Assembly (NCBI GenBank): GCA_017540815.1
Contig: JAFYAI010000113.1
Coordinates: 1 to 38,051, forward strand
DNA: 38,051 bases
Source: Spirochaetales bacterium
Lineage (GTDB): Bacteria > Spirochaetota > GWE2-31-10 > MWDO01
Direction: 5' to 3'
Under the pieces are notes generated by a model, which ran no database searches, was not told where the DNA came from, and saw nothing but the letters and a program-made list of their open reading frames with translations. Of the stretch, positions 5,605 through 12,275 are shown one piece after another. The first letter of the stretch is position 1; every line of letters starts with the position of its first letter. Position numbers and translations under genes: made by a program.

Positions 5605-5641
5605 AGTCAATTCCCACGGATAAAAACATTAGTAATAAGTG
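5605..5641 (+). promoter_or_regulatory. Island promoter element, copy 9
   Basis: AGTCAAT-N17-TTAGTAATAAGTG. Precedes the micro-ORFs at 5683 and 5765. Confidence 0.55.
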
Positions 5642-5682
5642 TAAGGTAAAAAGATTGTATATGTATAAAAAGGAGATTGCAA

Positions 5683-5754
5683 ATGACAGACATAATAATA
5701 AATATAGTATTGGCTATAATTGTAGGGCTGTTGGTTAGTAAGATAATGGGTTAA
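5683..5754 (+). CDS. Micropeptide, 23 aa, hydrophobic
   Basis: AGGAG lies upstream. Begins MTDIIINIVLAIIVGLLVSK and ends IMG: one membrane-length helix with a single acidic residue near the start and a lysine near the end. Not clearly homologous to the other families. Confidence 0.55.
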   Translation: MTDIIINIVLAIIVGLLVSKIMG

Positions 5755-5764
5755 GGAGGATAAA

Positions 5765-5805
5765 ATGCTGTTATTATGTTGATAAGTATAATATTTGGTA
5801 AATAA
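5765..5805 (+). pseudogene. Frameshifted ILLL-family micropeptide
   Basis: After GGAGG the frame reads MLLLC and stops. Shifting by one base restores LISIIFGK and a stop, matching the end of the 2273 peptide. A decayed or phase-off copy. Confidence 0.5.
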
Positions 5806-5869
5806 TTGATTGGATAGTAAATGTGAGTGTAACAAAGATTATAAGTGAAACAAAAAAGGAGTAGTAAAA

Positions 5870-6310
5870 ATGAAAACAAGATTAATGATGTTTGTAATGA
5901 TGATGATGGTATTGGTCGGAGTAAGTGCGTATGGATACGGGGATGATTACAATGGTGTGTGGATACTTGATACAGTGAATGGCTATATGAATATAGGAAA
6001 TGCAAAAAATCGTGTACACATTATATCGGGTGATCATAATTCTGTAATAGTTATGAATGAAAAAGGAACTGCCCTTACTTACTTTGGAAGGGTTAGCGTA
6101 ACAGATGAAGATCATATAGTGGTAGTAACCTCTGATGATAAGCAAATAAAACTTGTACGTGAAGATTATGCGATATATGCAAGAGCGTTAGCGATGGAAA
6201 AAGCTAAAGGAATAGCGAAATTTGTCGGAGGAATTGCACTTGAGGTAGCGTTATTTAATGTATTGGGAAAAGTTGTGAAGTATGGGGCTGCGGCATTGTT
6301 CGCATTGTAA
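5870..6310 (+). CDS. Small secreted protein of unknown function, 146 aa
   Basis: AAGGAG lies upstream. Residues 1-20 are a signal peptide (MKTRLMMFVMMMMVLVGVSA, unusually Met-rich). The middle (25-105) is beta-rich with a W...YMNIG...HNSVIVMNEKGTALTYFG pattern, like a small lipocalin or other beta-barrel domain. Residues 105-146 form an Ala/Gly-rich amphipathic to hydrophobic helix. It sits among the micropeptides and may share their regulation, but no clear copy of the element lies directly before it. No family recognised. Confidence 0.7.
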   Translation: MKTRLMMFVMMMMVLVGVSAYGYGDDYNGVWILDTVNGYMNIGNAKNRVHIISGDHNSVIVMNEKGTALTYFGRVSVTDEDHIVVVTSDDKQIKLVREDYAIYARALAMEKAKGIAKFVGGIALEVALFNVLGKVVKYGAAALFAL

Positions 6311-6347
6311 AATAACGGCAGAAAAGAGAAAATATTTTGTAAAAAAA

Positions 6348-6384
6348 TGTCAATTACAGGTTTGGAAAAGGTTAGTAATAAGTG
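6348..6384 (+). promoter_or_regulatory. Island promoter element, copy 10
   Basis: AGAAAAGAGAAAA, 15 nt, TGTCAAT, 17 nt, TTAGTAATAAGTG. Precedes the peptides at 6411, 6571 and 6666. Confidence 0.6.
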
Positions 6385-6410
6385 AGATTAAATAATTAAG
6401 GAGTTAAAAA

Positions 6411-6503
6411 ATGAATGCAAAAGTTGGAGAAGCAATTTTAGGTTTGATAATAGCAGGGGTTGCATTAGGCAAGGCAATATATGATTCGGTAAAAACGGCA
6501 TAA
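6411..6503 (+). CDS. Micropeptide, 30 aa, amphipathic
   Basis: AAGGAG lies upstream. Starts MNAKVGEAILGLIIAGVALG and ends YDSVKTA: a hydrophobic centre with lysines at both ends, typical of membrane-active peptides. No leader or double-glycine site. Confidence 0.55.
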   Translation: MNAKVGEAILGLIIAGVALGKAIYDSVKTA

Positions 6504-6570
6504 GGAAGTTCCGTAAAAGAGAAAACAGTTTAAGTTATTTAAAGCATTTAAAAATTTATGGAGGTGCAAA

Positions 6571-6663
6571 ATGAAAAAACAAATTGTTGACGGAATCGGA
6601 GATGCGGTTATAGCGGTGGCAAAAATAGTAATTGGTATTTTGACAAAAAAAATAAGGAGATAG
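6571..6663 (+). CDS. Micropeptide, 30 aa, cationic amphipathic
   Basis: GGAGG lies upstream. The body begins MKKQIVDGIGDAVIAVAK and the end is TKKIRR. Net positive, helical and amphipathic, it is the island member most like a cytolytic peptide. Its last codons contain the GGAG Shine-Dalgarno used by the next gene. Confidence 0.55.
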   Translation: MKKQIVDGIGDAVIAVAKIVIGILTKKIRR

Positions 6664-6665
6664 TA

Positions 6666-6707
6666 ATGGATTTTGAATTAGAGATTTTCTTTGAATTGGG
6701 TTTGTAA
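6666..6707 (+). CDS. Micropeptide, 13 aa (DFELEIFF family)
   Basis: MDFELEIFFELGL, one residue different from 3330 and 4221. It starts 2 bp after the preceding stop, so translation is probably coupled. Confidence 0.5.
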   Translation: MDFELEIFFELGL

Positions 6708-6744
6708 TGAGTACGGCAGAAAAGAGAAAATATTTTGTAAAAAA

Positions 6745-6781
6745 TGTCAATTATTAGAGCGAAGAATATTAGTATAGAATG
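6745..6781 (+). promoter_or_regulatory. Island promoter element, copy 11
   Basis: AGAAAAGAGAAAA, 14 nt, TGTCAAT, 17 nt, TTAGTATAGAATG. Precedes the run of amphipathic peptides at 6807-7178. Confidence 0.6.
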
Positions 6782-6806
6782 AATAAATAAAATAAAGGAG
6801 GCTGTT

Positions 6807-6941
6807 ATGTTTTTAAGTGATAAGATTAATTTAATCGGTGACGGCATCAATTTGGCAGGCGAAGTTATTGAGGCGATTGGAGACGGATTTAAGAATGTCG
6901 GAGATTTTATAGAAGATATAGGAAGACAATTAGGAATATAA
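6807..6941 (+). CDS. Small amphipathic protein, 44 aa
   Basis: AAGGAGG lies upstream. Glycines recur every 7 or so residues (LIGDGINLAGEVIEAIGDGF) along an amphipathic acidic helix. Similar in style to the next two genes and to 4363, and separated from the next by 10 bp. Confidence 0.6.
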   Translation: MFLSDKINLIGDGINLAGEVIEAIGDGFKNVGDFIEDIGRQLGI

Positions 6942-6951
6942 GGAGATTTAT

Positions 6952-7089
6952 ATGCTTGACAATATCAGTGATTTATTTGATTCAATAGGTAACGGACTAG
7001 ATTATGTTGGTGAAGGTTTGCAAAACATTGGCGACAGTGTAAAAGATTTAGGCGAAGCCGTTGGCTCGTTTTGGGATATTTTCAGATAA
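6952..7089 (+). CDS. Small amphipathic protein, 45 aa
   Basis: AAGGAG lies upstream. Begins MLDNISDLFDSIGNGLDYVG and ends GSFWDIFR. The repeating pattern IGxGLxxVGxGLxxIGDSV gives a long amphipathic helix that is acidic on its polar face. Paralogue-like to 6807 and 4363. Confidence 0.6.
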   Translation: MLDNISDLFDSIGNGLDYVGEGLQNIGDSVKDLGEAVGSFWDIFR

Positions 7090-7100
7090 AAGGAGATTTT

Positions 7101-7178
7101 ATGTTTACAGAAATAGGCGATGCAATTGAAACAGTCGAAAAAATAATCAATTCAATCGGCAAAATATTTGGTGCGTAA
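7101..7178 (+). CDS. Micropeptide, 25 aa, PSM/delta-toxin-like
   Basis: AAGGAG lies upstream. Starts MFTEIGDAIETVEKIINSIG and ends KIFGA. Length, lack of a leader, formyl-Met start and helical amphipathicity resemble staphylococcal delta-toxin and phenol-soluble modulins. The resemblance is in physical character and cannot be taken as homology. Confidence 0.55.
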   Translation: MFTEIGDAIETVEKIINSIGKIFGA

Positions 7179-7238
7179 GGTAATGGTGAGTTAAGAAAAG
7201 AGAAAAAATATTATAATAATACAAAAAAGGAGATAAAA

Positions 7239-7649
7239 ATGGATATTATGACAAGAATTTTTGATTGTTTACAGGAATCACAAAGGGAACTTAATGAGCG
7301 TTTAAAAGCACCGACTACTTTTAAGGTGACTCCGAACGATGTTGCTTTTCATGGAGACAATCTTAAAGATTTTCTGAAAAAAGAAATCAAAGATGCCAAA
7401 AAGAAAACTACAGGTTTCCCTCGGCAGTGCAAATTTGTTTATATCAAAGTCCTTGATGACGACGAGACAAAAGTTTCGCAGACGATAAACAATGTTTGTG
7501 ATGTGCTGAAAGACGAGATAAAACTGAAACTTACCAGCGAAGGCAATGAAATACGGGTAAAATTCAGAAGCAAAAAGAAAATTAAAAAAATGAAAGAAAA
7601 AGCACGCATGAGAGCGTTGGAAACAGAGTCGGTCATTGATATAGTATAA
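7239..7649 (+). CDS. Unknown basic protein, 136 aa
   Basis: AAGGAG lies upstream. The N-terminus (MDIMTRIFDCLQESQRELNE) is helical. The middle (35-100) alternates beta strands and charged helices (CKFVYIKVLDDDETKVSQ, LKLTSEGNEIRVKF), and the C-terminus is a lysine-rich helix (SKKKIKKMKEKARMRALE). No signal peptide or membrane segment, so it is likely cytoplasmic and could bind nucleic acid. It is the only sizeable cytoplasmic protein of the island apart from the SUKH gene, so a regulator or antitoxin role is possible but unsupported. Confidence 0.65.
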   Translation: MDIMTRIFDCLQESQRELNERLKAPTTFKVTPNDVAFHGDNLKDFLKKEIKDAKKKTTGFPRQCKFVYIKVLDDDETKVSQTINNVCDVLKDEIKLKLTSEGNEIRVKFRSKKKIKKMKEKARMRALETESVIDIV

Positions 7650-7654
7650 CCTCC

Positions 7655-7692
7655 AAAAATCTTGGTAAGATTTTATCTTGCCAAGTTTTTTT
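7655..7692 (+). terminator. Hairpin terminator
   Basis: CTTGGTAAGAT-TTT-ATCTTGCCAAG followed by T7. One G-U pair. Ends the unit containing the 136-aa gene. Core shared with the terminators at 1238 and 3053. Confidence 0.75.
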
Positions 7693-7723
7693 ATAATTGT
7701 TTCAATTACCGACAAAATATCAC

Positions 7724-7760
7724 TGTCAATAAGTAGTACAAATATTTAGGAGACAAGAAA
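7724..7760 (+). promoter_or_regulatory. Decayed island promoter element
   Basis: TGTCAAT is present, but the right half has merged with the ribosome binding site (ATATTTAGGAG) with spacing reduced to 15. It precedes a frameshifted peptide, so the whole unit appears to be decaying. Confidence 0.35.
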
Positions 7761-7837
7761 ATGTTGACAACAATTGGGACAATTTAGGAGTACTCGGAAC
7801 AGTTTTGGGAACATTTGGCGGATACTTTGATAAGTAA
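7761..7837 (+). pseudogene. Frameshifted micropeptide
   Basis: The ATG behind GGAG reads MLTTIGTI then TAG. Adding one T to the ATTTA run restores LGVLGTVLGTFGGYFDK, a GxxxG-type peptide of 25 aa like the EIGA family. Either a broken copy or a slippage-controlled one. Confidence 0.5.
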
Positions 7838-7869
7838 AACATCAGAAAAGAGAAAACAATTAAGAAAAC

Positions 7870-7906
7870 TGTCAATCACAAACGGGAAACTCATTAGTAA
7901 TAATTG
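7870..7906 (+). promoter_or_regulatory. Island promoter element, copy 12
   Basis: AGAAAAGAGAAAA, 13 nt, TGTCAAT, 17 nt, TTAGTAATAATTG. Precedes the genes at 7940 and 8035. Confidence 0.6.
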
Positions 7907-7939
7907 TAAAGAAAATAAACATTTACGGAGGTAACCAAA

Positions 7940-8032
7940 ATGAACGAAAAAGCAGTTGAAAAAACGTTTGAAATCGTAGAAGTATTAGTGGATGCGGCTA
8001 AAAAAATCTTTACATCATTAACTAAGGAGTAA
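7940..8032 (+). CDS. Micropeptide, 30 aa, amphipathic
   Basis: GGAGG lies upstream. Begins MNEKAVEKTFEIVEVLVDAA and ends FTSLTKE. A mixed-charge amphipathic helix. The last codons (AAG GAG TAA) carry the Shine-Dalgarno of the next gene, so the two are translated together. Confidence 0.55.
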   Translation: MNEKAVEKTFEIVEVLVDAAKKIFTSLTKE

Positions 8033-8034
8033 AA

Positions 8035-8259
8035 ATGACAGCAGAAAACAAAACAGCGGTAGCAATTGCAGCAGGAACGGGTACGGTAGCAACAATCGTA
8101 GGTGGCGGAATATTGTTTAAACATTTAGCGGATCAGAAACGACAGCGTGAAGAAGAAGAGCGACAGCGAATAGAGCGTGAAAAAATCCAGGAAGCGATAA
8201 TAGTTGGTGGTAAAATATTGATTAAAATTACAATACAATTGGTTAAGTGGCTGAAATGA
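8035..8259 (+). CDS. Small membrane protein, 74 aa
   Basis: It starts 2 bp after the previous stop, with AAGGAG inside that gene. Residues 7-28 form an Ala/Gly/Val transmembrane helix (AVAIAAGTGTVATIVGGGIL). Residues 33-52 are a highly charged Arg/Glu coiled helix (KRQREEEERQRIEREKIQ), and the end is amphipathic (ILIKITIQLVKWLK). Possibly a membrane partner or exporter-associated subunit for the preceding peptide. No family recognised. Confidence 0.65.
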   Translation: MTAENKTAVAIAAGTGTVATIVGGGILFKHLADQKRQREEEERQRIEREKIQEAIIVGGKILIKITIQLVKWLK

Positions 8260-8272
8260 TTTAGGGAAGGAA

Positions 8273-8305
8273 AATACAGCCTGACTATTTCAGTCTGTAT
8301 TTTTT
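8273..8305 (+). terminator. Hairpin terminator ending the micropeptide island
   Basis: AATACAGCCTGA, loop CTATT, CAGTCTGTATT followed by six T; one mismatch in the stem. Confidence 0.75.
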
Positions 8306-8363
8306 ATATTTTTTTGTATAATTACTAATTTTTGAAAAAAAAAGTTTTGAATATAATTATTTA

Positions 8364-8372
8364 TGTTATAAT
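8364..8372 (+). promoter_or_regulatory. Extended -10 candidate for the cas operon
   Basis: TGT-TATAAT about 110 bp before cas10, in a very AT-rich stretch (8300-8390). No good -35 at 17 nt. A second TATAAT is at 8352-8357. Confidence 0.35.
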
Positions 8373-8409
8373 TTTATTATAAGTTTTAAGAAAAAGGATA
8401 TACTTTAAT

Positions 8410-8463
8410 ATGGATTTAAACAGATATGTGGATGGAGTTGATTCCATTATTAATATAAATTAA
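8410..8463 (+). CDS. Possible 17-aa leader peptide before cas10
   Basis: MDLNRYVDGVDSIININ in the putative 5' leader of the cas operon. The ribosome binding site is poor (AAGGA 12 nt upstream). It ends 17 bp before the cas10 start. May be chance. Confidence 0.25.
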   Translation: MDLNRYVDGVDSIININ

Positions 8464-8480
8464 AACAGGAGAAACTGCGA

Positions 8481-10124
8481 ATGGCAAAATATTATACATT
8501 GTTTTTTGAAGCAAGGGGTATTCAATCTTATATCTTTGACAGTGGCAAGATGAAGGAAATGGTCGGCGCAAGCGAATTGGTCAAGGAACTTTGTGACAGT
8601 AAATTGGATGAAGTGATTAAATATCTGGAACTTGAAGAAATTATTCCACAAAAAAAAGAAGATGCTTCTAAATTAAAAGAAATTAAGGAAAAACAAATAT
8701 TCTTTTCAAGAAGAAGCGGAGGTGTTTTTACTGCTATATTTGCAAATAAAGATAACCGTGATCGTTTCCTTGCTTTATGGAGTAGTTTTGTAACAACTAT
8801 AGTGCCAGGACTTGAAACTGTTTGTGCTGTATCTGAGTCAGAAGATGATAATATTCAGAAACTCATAAATGAAACTTACGACATTCTCGGTTATAACAGG
8901 AACTGTCCGCCGCCGATATTGCCTGAAGCTACTCCTATGCATGTTCTCGCTCCAAGAACAGGTAAGCCTGCAGCAGAGAATAAATTTACTGCTGATGGAA
9001 TCCGAATTTGGACTGATGAAGTAAGTATCGTTAAACAGGATATTGTAGACTCTGGAAGTTTAGCTACTTTATCGAAAGCATTCCTTTCAGAAAAATACAA
9101 AAATTATAAATTCCCTAAAAATCTTGAATTTGATAATAAAGACAAGGAAGCATTCCCATTCAGAAGAGATTCTCGATACTTAGGTTTGATTCATGCGGAT
9201 GGAAACGGACTTGGACAGTCACTCATTCAGATTCGTGAAAGTTTTACAAACGGTGCCGAGTATGCCGTAATGCTAAGACTGTTTTCTGATAGTTTGGAAA
9301 AGGCAACAAAAGAAGCTGCTCAGGCTGCTACTGCCAAACTTATAGAAAAATATGGGGCAAAACCTTGTGTGCTTCCAATGCGTCCTCTTGTTCTTGGCGG
9401 AGATGATTTAACGGTTCTTGTTCGAGCGGATTATGCAATGCAGTTTACCGAAGATTACTGCAAAGCTTTTGAAGAAACAACAAAAGATAACTTCAATAAT
9501 CTGTATGAGGCTTCAGGACATAAAATTCCAAAAAAACTAACAGCATGTGCCGGAATTGCGTATATAAAAAACAATCAGCCTTTTATAGATGCTTTTGAAT
9601 TGGCAGAATCTTTGTGTTCTGCTTCCAAAAAAGTTTCAAAAGATGTTTATAAGAAAGAAAAAAGGGATTCTATTCCGGCAAGCACTACAAGTCTTGTCGT
9701 TACGAATTCATTTATCGAATCTTATGAAACATTTAAAGAAAAAGAATTAACAATAGATAAAAAATACATTGCAACATTAGGAACTTATGCTTTCAACGAT
9801 GATGAATCATCAATTCCAAAATTGAAAGACTTAAGAAATCTATGCAATGAATTAAAAAAAGACGGAGTAACACCTTCTTCTATCAGACAGTATGCAACCA
9901 TGATTTTTGGTGACGAGAATATATCTCGTGAAAAATGGCGGCGTTGGATGGAGATTCTTGGGAAAAATCCAAAGGTTAGCGGTGGAGATCTCATAAACAG
10001 TATGCAAATGTTGGGAATTGATAAACCCAAAGAATCTCCATGGACAAAAGGAAATACAACTCCTATTTTTGATGCATTGCAGCTATTGAGTATGGAAGAT
10101 ACAGAGGAGGATAAAAATGTGTAA
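8481..10124 (+). CDS. cas10: Cas10, type III-D CRISPR large subunit without HD domain
   Basis: 547 aa, with AGGAG 9-13 nt upstream. The N-terminus enters directly into the first Cas10/Cmr2 palm segment (RGIQSYIFDSGKMKEMVGAS), and no HD nuclease domain precedes it. The palm keeps the metal-binding Asp in HADGNGLG (about D240) and the GGDD cyclase motif (about 306-309). The usual product of such a site is cyclic oligoadenylate made on target RNA binding. The helical C-terminal domain follows (about 440-547). Most Cas10 proteins with HD are 700-1000 aa, so this is a short form. First gene of a tight six-gene operon and 8 bp overlapping the next gene. Its role is target sensing and probably signalling, without the single-strand DNase. 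Confidence 0.92.
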   Translation: MAKYYTLFFEARGIQSYIFDSGKMKEMVGASELVKELCDSKLDEVIKYLELEEIIPQKKEDASKLKEIKEKQIFFSRRSGGVFTAIFANKDNRDRFLALWSSFVTTIVPGLETVCAVSESEDDNIQKLINETYDILGYNRNCPPPILPEATPMHVLAPRTGKPAAENKFTADGIRIWTDEVSIVKQDIVDSGSLATLSKAFLSEKYKNYKFPKNLEFDNKDKEAFPFRRDSRYLGLIHADGNGLGQSLIQIRESFTNGAEYAVMLRLFSDSLEKATKEAAQAATAKLIEKYGAKPCVLPMRPLVLGGDDLTVLVRADYAMQFTEDYCKAFEETTKDNFNNLYEASGHKIPKKLTACAGIAYIKNNQPFIDAFELAESLCSASKKVSKDVYKKEKRDSIPASTTSLVVTNSFIESYETFKEKELTIDKKYIATLGTYAFNDDESSIPKLKDLRNLCNELKKDGVTPSSIRQYATMIFGDENISREKWRRWMEILGKNPKVSGGDLINSMQMLGIDKPKESPWTKGNTTPIFDALQLLSMEDTEEDKNV

Positions 10125-10704
10125 AACTACGATGATACTGAAAATGCAGGGATATTGGGCTGTCGGAAGCGGTAAAGGCGGCGGCAAAGAAGTTGACAGC
10201 CGAATTGACAGAGACGCTGATGGACTTCCCTATATTCCAGGTAAAATGCTCAAAGGTCTCATTAAAGATGCGTGTTTACGTCTTGAGAAGACGGGCAGCA
10301 AAAAATATAACTTTGTAAAAAATGTTTTTGGAGGTCAAGAAGACAATAAAAGTAACGGCTTGAATCGAACCGCTACTCTTTCCGGGAAAATCTATATTTC
10401 AGATGCACGTCTTTCTCCTGCAATAAGACAAAAACTGAAAGAAAAAACAGATTTAAAGGATAATCTTACAAGAAGTATATATTCGACTGCGATTAATAAT
10501 GAAACAGGTACTGCTGATGAGCAATCTCTTCGCGGTTATGAGGTCGCTGTTCCAATGGAATTGTATGCAGTAATGGAGTGTGAATGTGAAAAAGAGATTT
10601 TTGACAGTATAAAAATCGCCGCCAAAAAACTTGTTTATACTGTAGGCTCTCACAAATCAAGAGGTTTGGGAGAAGTTGTAATTGAGTTTAAAGATGAGGT
10701 GTGA
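10117..10704 (+). CDS. cas7: Cas7-type RAMP (Csm3/Cmr4 family)
   Basis: 195 aa with GAGGAGG upstream, inside the end of cas10. The RAMP/RRM fold signs are present: GYWAVGSGKGGGKE, then VDSRIDRDADGLPYIPG (about 26-42) with the helix KMLKGLIK, and the glycine-rich loop SHKSRGLGEVV near the C-terminus. D27 occupies the place of the RNA-cleaving Asp of Csm3, so backbone cleavage of target RNA is expected. It is a single small Cas7 and the candidate backbone subunit that repeats along the crRNA. In the III-D variant with a Cas7-Cas5-Cas11 fusion, a Cas7 occupies this position fused to the next protein. Here the two are separate, overlapping genes. Confidence 0.88.
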   Translation: MCKTTMILKMQGYWAVGSGKGGGKEVDSRIDRDADGLPYIPGKMLKGLIKDACLRLEKTGSKKYNFVKNVFGGQEDNKSNGLNRTATLSGKIYISDARLSPAIRQKLKEKTDLKDNLTRSIYSTAINNETGTADEQSLRGYEVAVPMELYAVMECECEKEIFDSIKIAAKKLVYTVGSHKSRGLGEVVIEFKDEV

Positions 10705-12275
10705 TGATGGGAGAGTTATATTTTAAAGTTGAACTTTTAGATGATGTGGTTTTAAGCCAAAGAACAGCAACTGTTGGAGACCATAAATCTCTTGATTATA
10801 TTCCAGGTTCGGTTTTTCTTGGAATAGCGGCATCTAAGTTGTATTCTAAGGAGAGTAAAGATGAAGCATGGAGTCTTTTCCATACATCGCAGATTAGATT
10901 TTACAATGCATATCCTATGATTAGCGGAAAAAGGACTATTCCAATGCCGTTATCATTCCACTCGGAAAAAGTTCCGAGAGATGGGAAAGAGCATGAAATT
11001 CTGAATTTTGTTTATAGTGATGCAAAAGAGAATGGTGTCCAATACAAACAAAACAGAAACGGATATGTTTTTTTCGATGATGGGAAAATAAGTGTAACAA
11101 TGCCATCAAAAACAAGCCGAATGCGTACTGCTATAGATGCAGAAACAGGAACTGCAGAGAAAGCTCAGTTGTACTGTTATGAAAGTTTGGATGCAGGACA
11201 AATCTTCATTGGTAAAATTGAATGGGATGATTCTATAAATGGAGCAGTCTCAGCTGTAGCAGATTTGTTTGAAAAAGAACAGACTTTTCATATAGGTCGC
11301 TCCAAAACTGCCTCTTACGGGCGGGTTAAAATCTCAAAAGTTGATGCTCCAAAAATTAATTCAAAATCAAAAGAATTAAACGATTTGTCTTTTTCTATCT
11401 TAGCTGTTTCGGATCTTTGTCTGAGAAATCCAGTTACAGGAACTCCAGAATTAAGTCTTTTTCCTGATTTTCTTGGACTTGATTCAGAATGGAGATTGGA
11501 CGGAACTCGAAGTTTTGCAAGACCGTCATATCTTTATCAATATAATGCTTACCGTAAAGAAATTGAAGTTCAGAAAACTCTTATTTCTAAAGGAAGTGTT
11601 TTTACCTTTCAATCTGATAAAGAAATAACAGCAACAGAAAAAGATAATATTTTGAAGGCAATAAAACAAGGAATAGGCGATGCAAGAGGACAAGGCTTTG
11701 GCGAAATAGCTTTATTTAATGTTGAAAAGGTATTCCAAAAAGATGAAATAAATGATGACAACGCTATTGAAAGTCAATCTCTTTCCAAAGAAGAGCAATC
11801 GTGGCTTGAATGGGTTAAGCCTGTATTTATTAGTACTGATGTCAGAGAAAAAGTCGAGACTGCCGTCAAAGAATTTGTTAAGATTTGTAAGTCTATAAAA
11901 AAATTCCACTCATTTGATGATGATTTTATATTCTGGCCGGGAAACAATCAGTGGGGAAGAATTCTTGAGACAGCCAGAGAGTGTAATTCAAAAAATGACC
12001 TGTATAAACTCTTGTTTGAAGGAGACACTCCGATTATCAAACCTATAAAAGAGACTCAAACAGAGCGTAATCAGGATACTAAAATTTCTAATCCTGATTC
12101 GGAATGGAATTATGAAGCTTCCGGTGACGGTAAAACATTGCGAGAATGGCTTATGGATTTTGTTGATAAGAACAACATGAGTGATAAAGATATAAAAATA
12201 GCATTACAGGAATTGGTTAAAAGATGTAAAGATAAAATCGCCGATAAAAATTGGCTTAAGGACGGTACAAAATGA
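10704..12275 (+). CDS. csx10: Csx10 (Cas5-like RAMP) with helical C-terminal extension
   Basis: 523 aa. I chose the ATG that overlaps the previous TGA (TGATG). A GTG at 10701 and an ATG at 10707 are alternatives. The start LLDDVVLSQRTATVGDHKSL followed by DYIPGSVFLGIAASKL is typical of Csx10 of type III-D, the Cas5-like protein that holds the crRNA 5' end. Glycine-rich RAMP loops occur near 200 (HIGRSKTASYGRVKI) and near 335 (GIGDARGQGFGEI). Residues about 355-523 are helical and charged with no RAMP motifs. No separate small subunit (cas11) gene exists in the operon, so this tail may be a fused Cas11-like domain. Confidence 0.85.
   Translation: MMGELYFKVELLDDVVLSQRTATVGDHKSLDYIPGSVFLGIAASKLYSKESKDEAWSLFHTSQIRFYNAYPMISGKRTIPMPLSFHSEKVPRDGKEHEILNFVYSDAKENGVQYKQNRNGYVFFDDGKISVTMPSKTSRMRTAIDAETGTAEKAQLYCYESLDAGQIFIGKIEWDDSINGAVSAVADLFEKEQTFHIGRSKTASYGRVKISKVDAPKINSKSKELNDLSFSILAVSDLCLRNPVTGTPELSLFPDFLGLDSEWRLDGTRSFARPSYLYQYNAYRKEIEVQKTLISKGSVFTFQSDKEITATEKDNILKAIKQGIGDARGQGFGEIALFNVEKVFQKDEINDDNAIESQSLSKEEQSWLEWVKPVFISTDVREKVETAVKEFVKICKSIKKFHSFDDDFIFWPGNNQWGRILETARECNSKNDLYKLLFEGDTPIIKPIKETQTERNQDTKISNPDSEWNYEASGDGKTLREWLMDFVDKNNMSDKDIKIALQELVKRCKDKIADKNWLKDGTK

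Noticed and set aside
1300..8260. Integron-like cassette array
   Set aside because: Units repeat and each has a promoter, but no attC-type imperfect palindrome follows each gene and no integrase is in the window.
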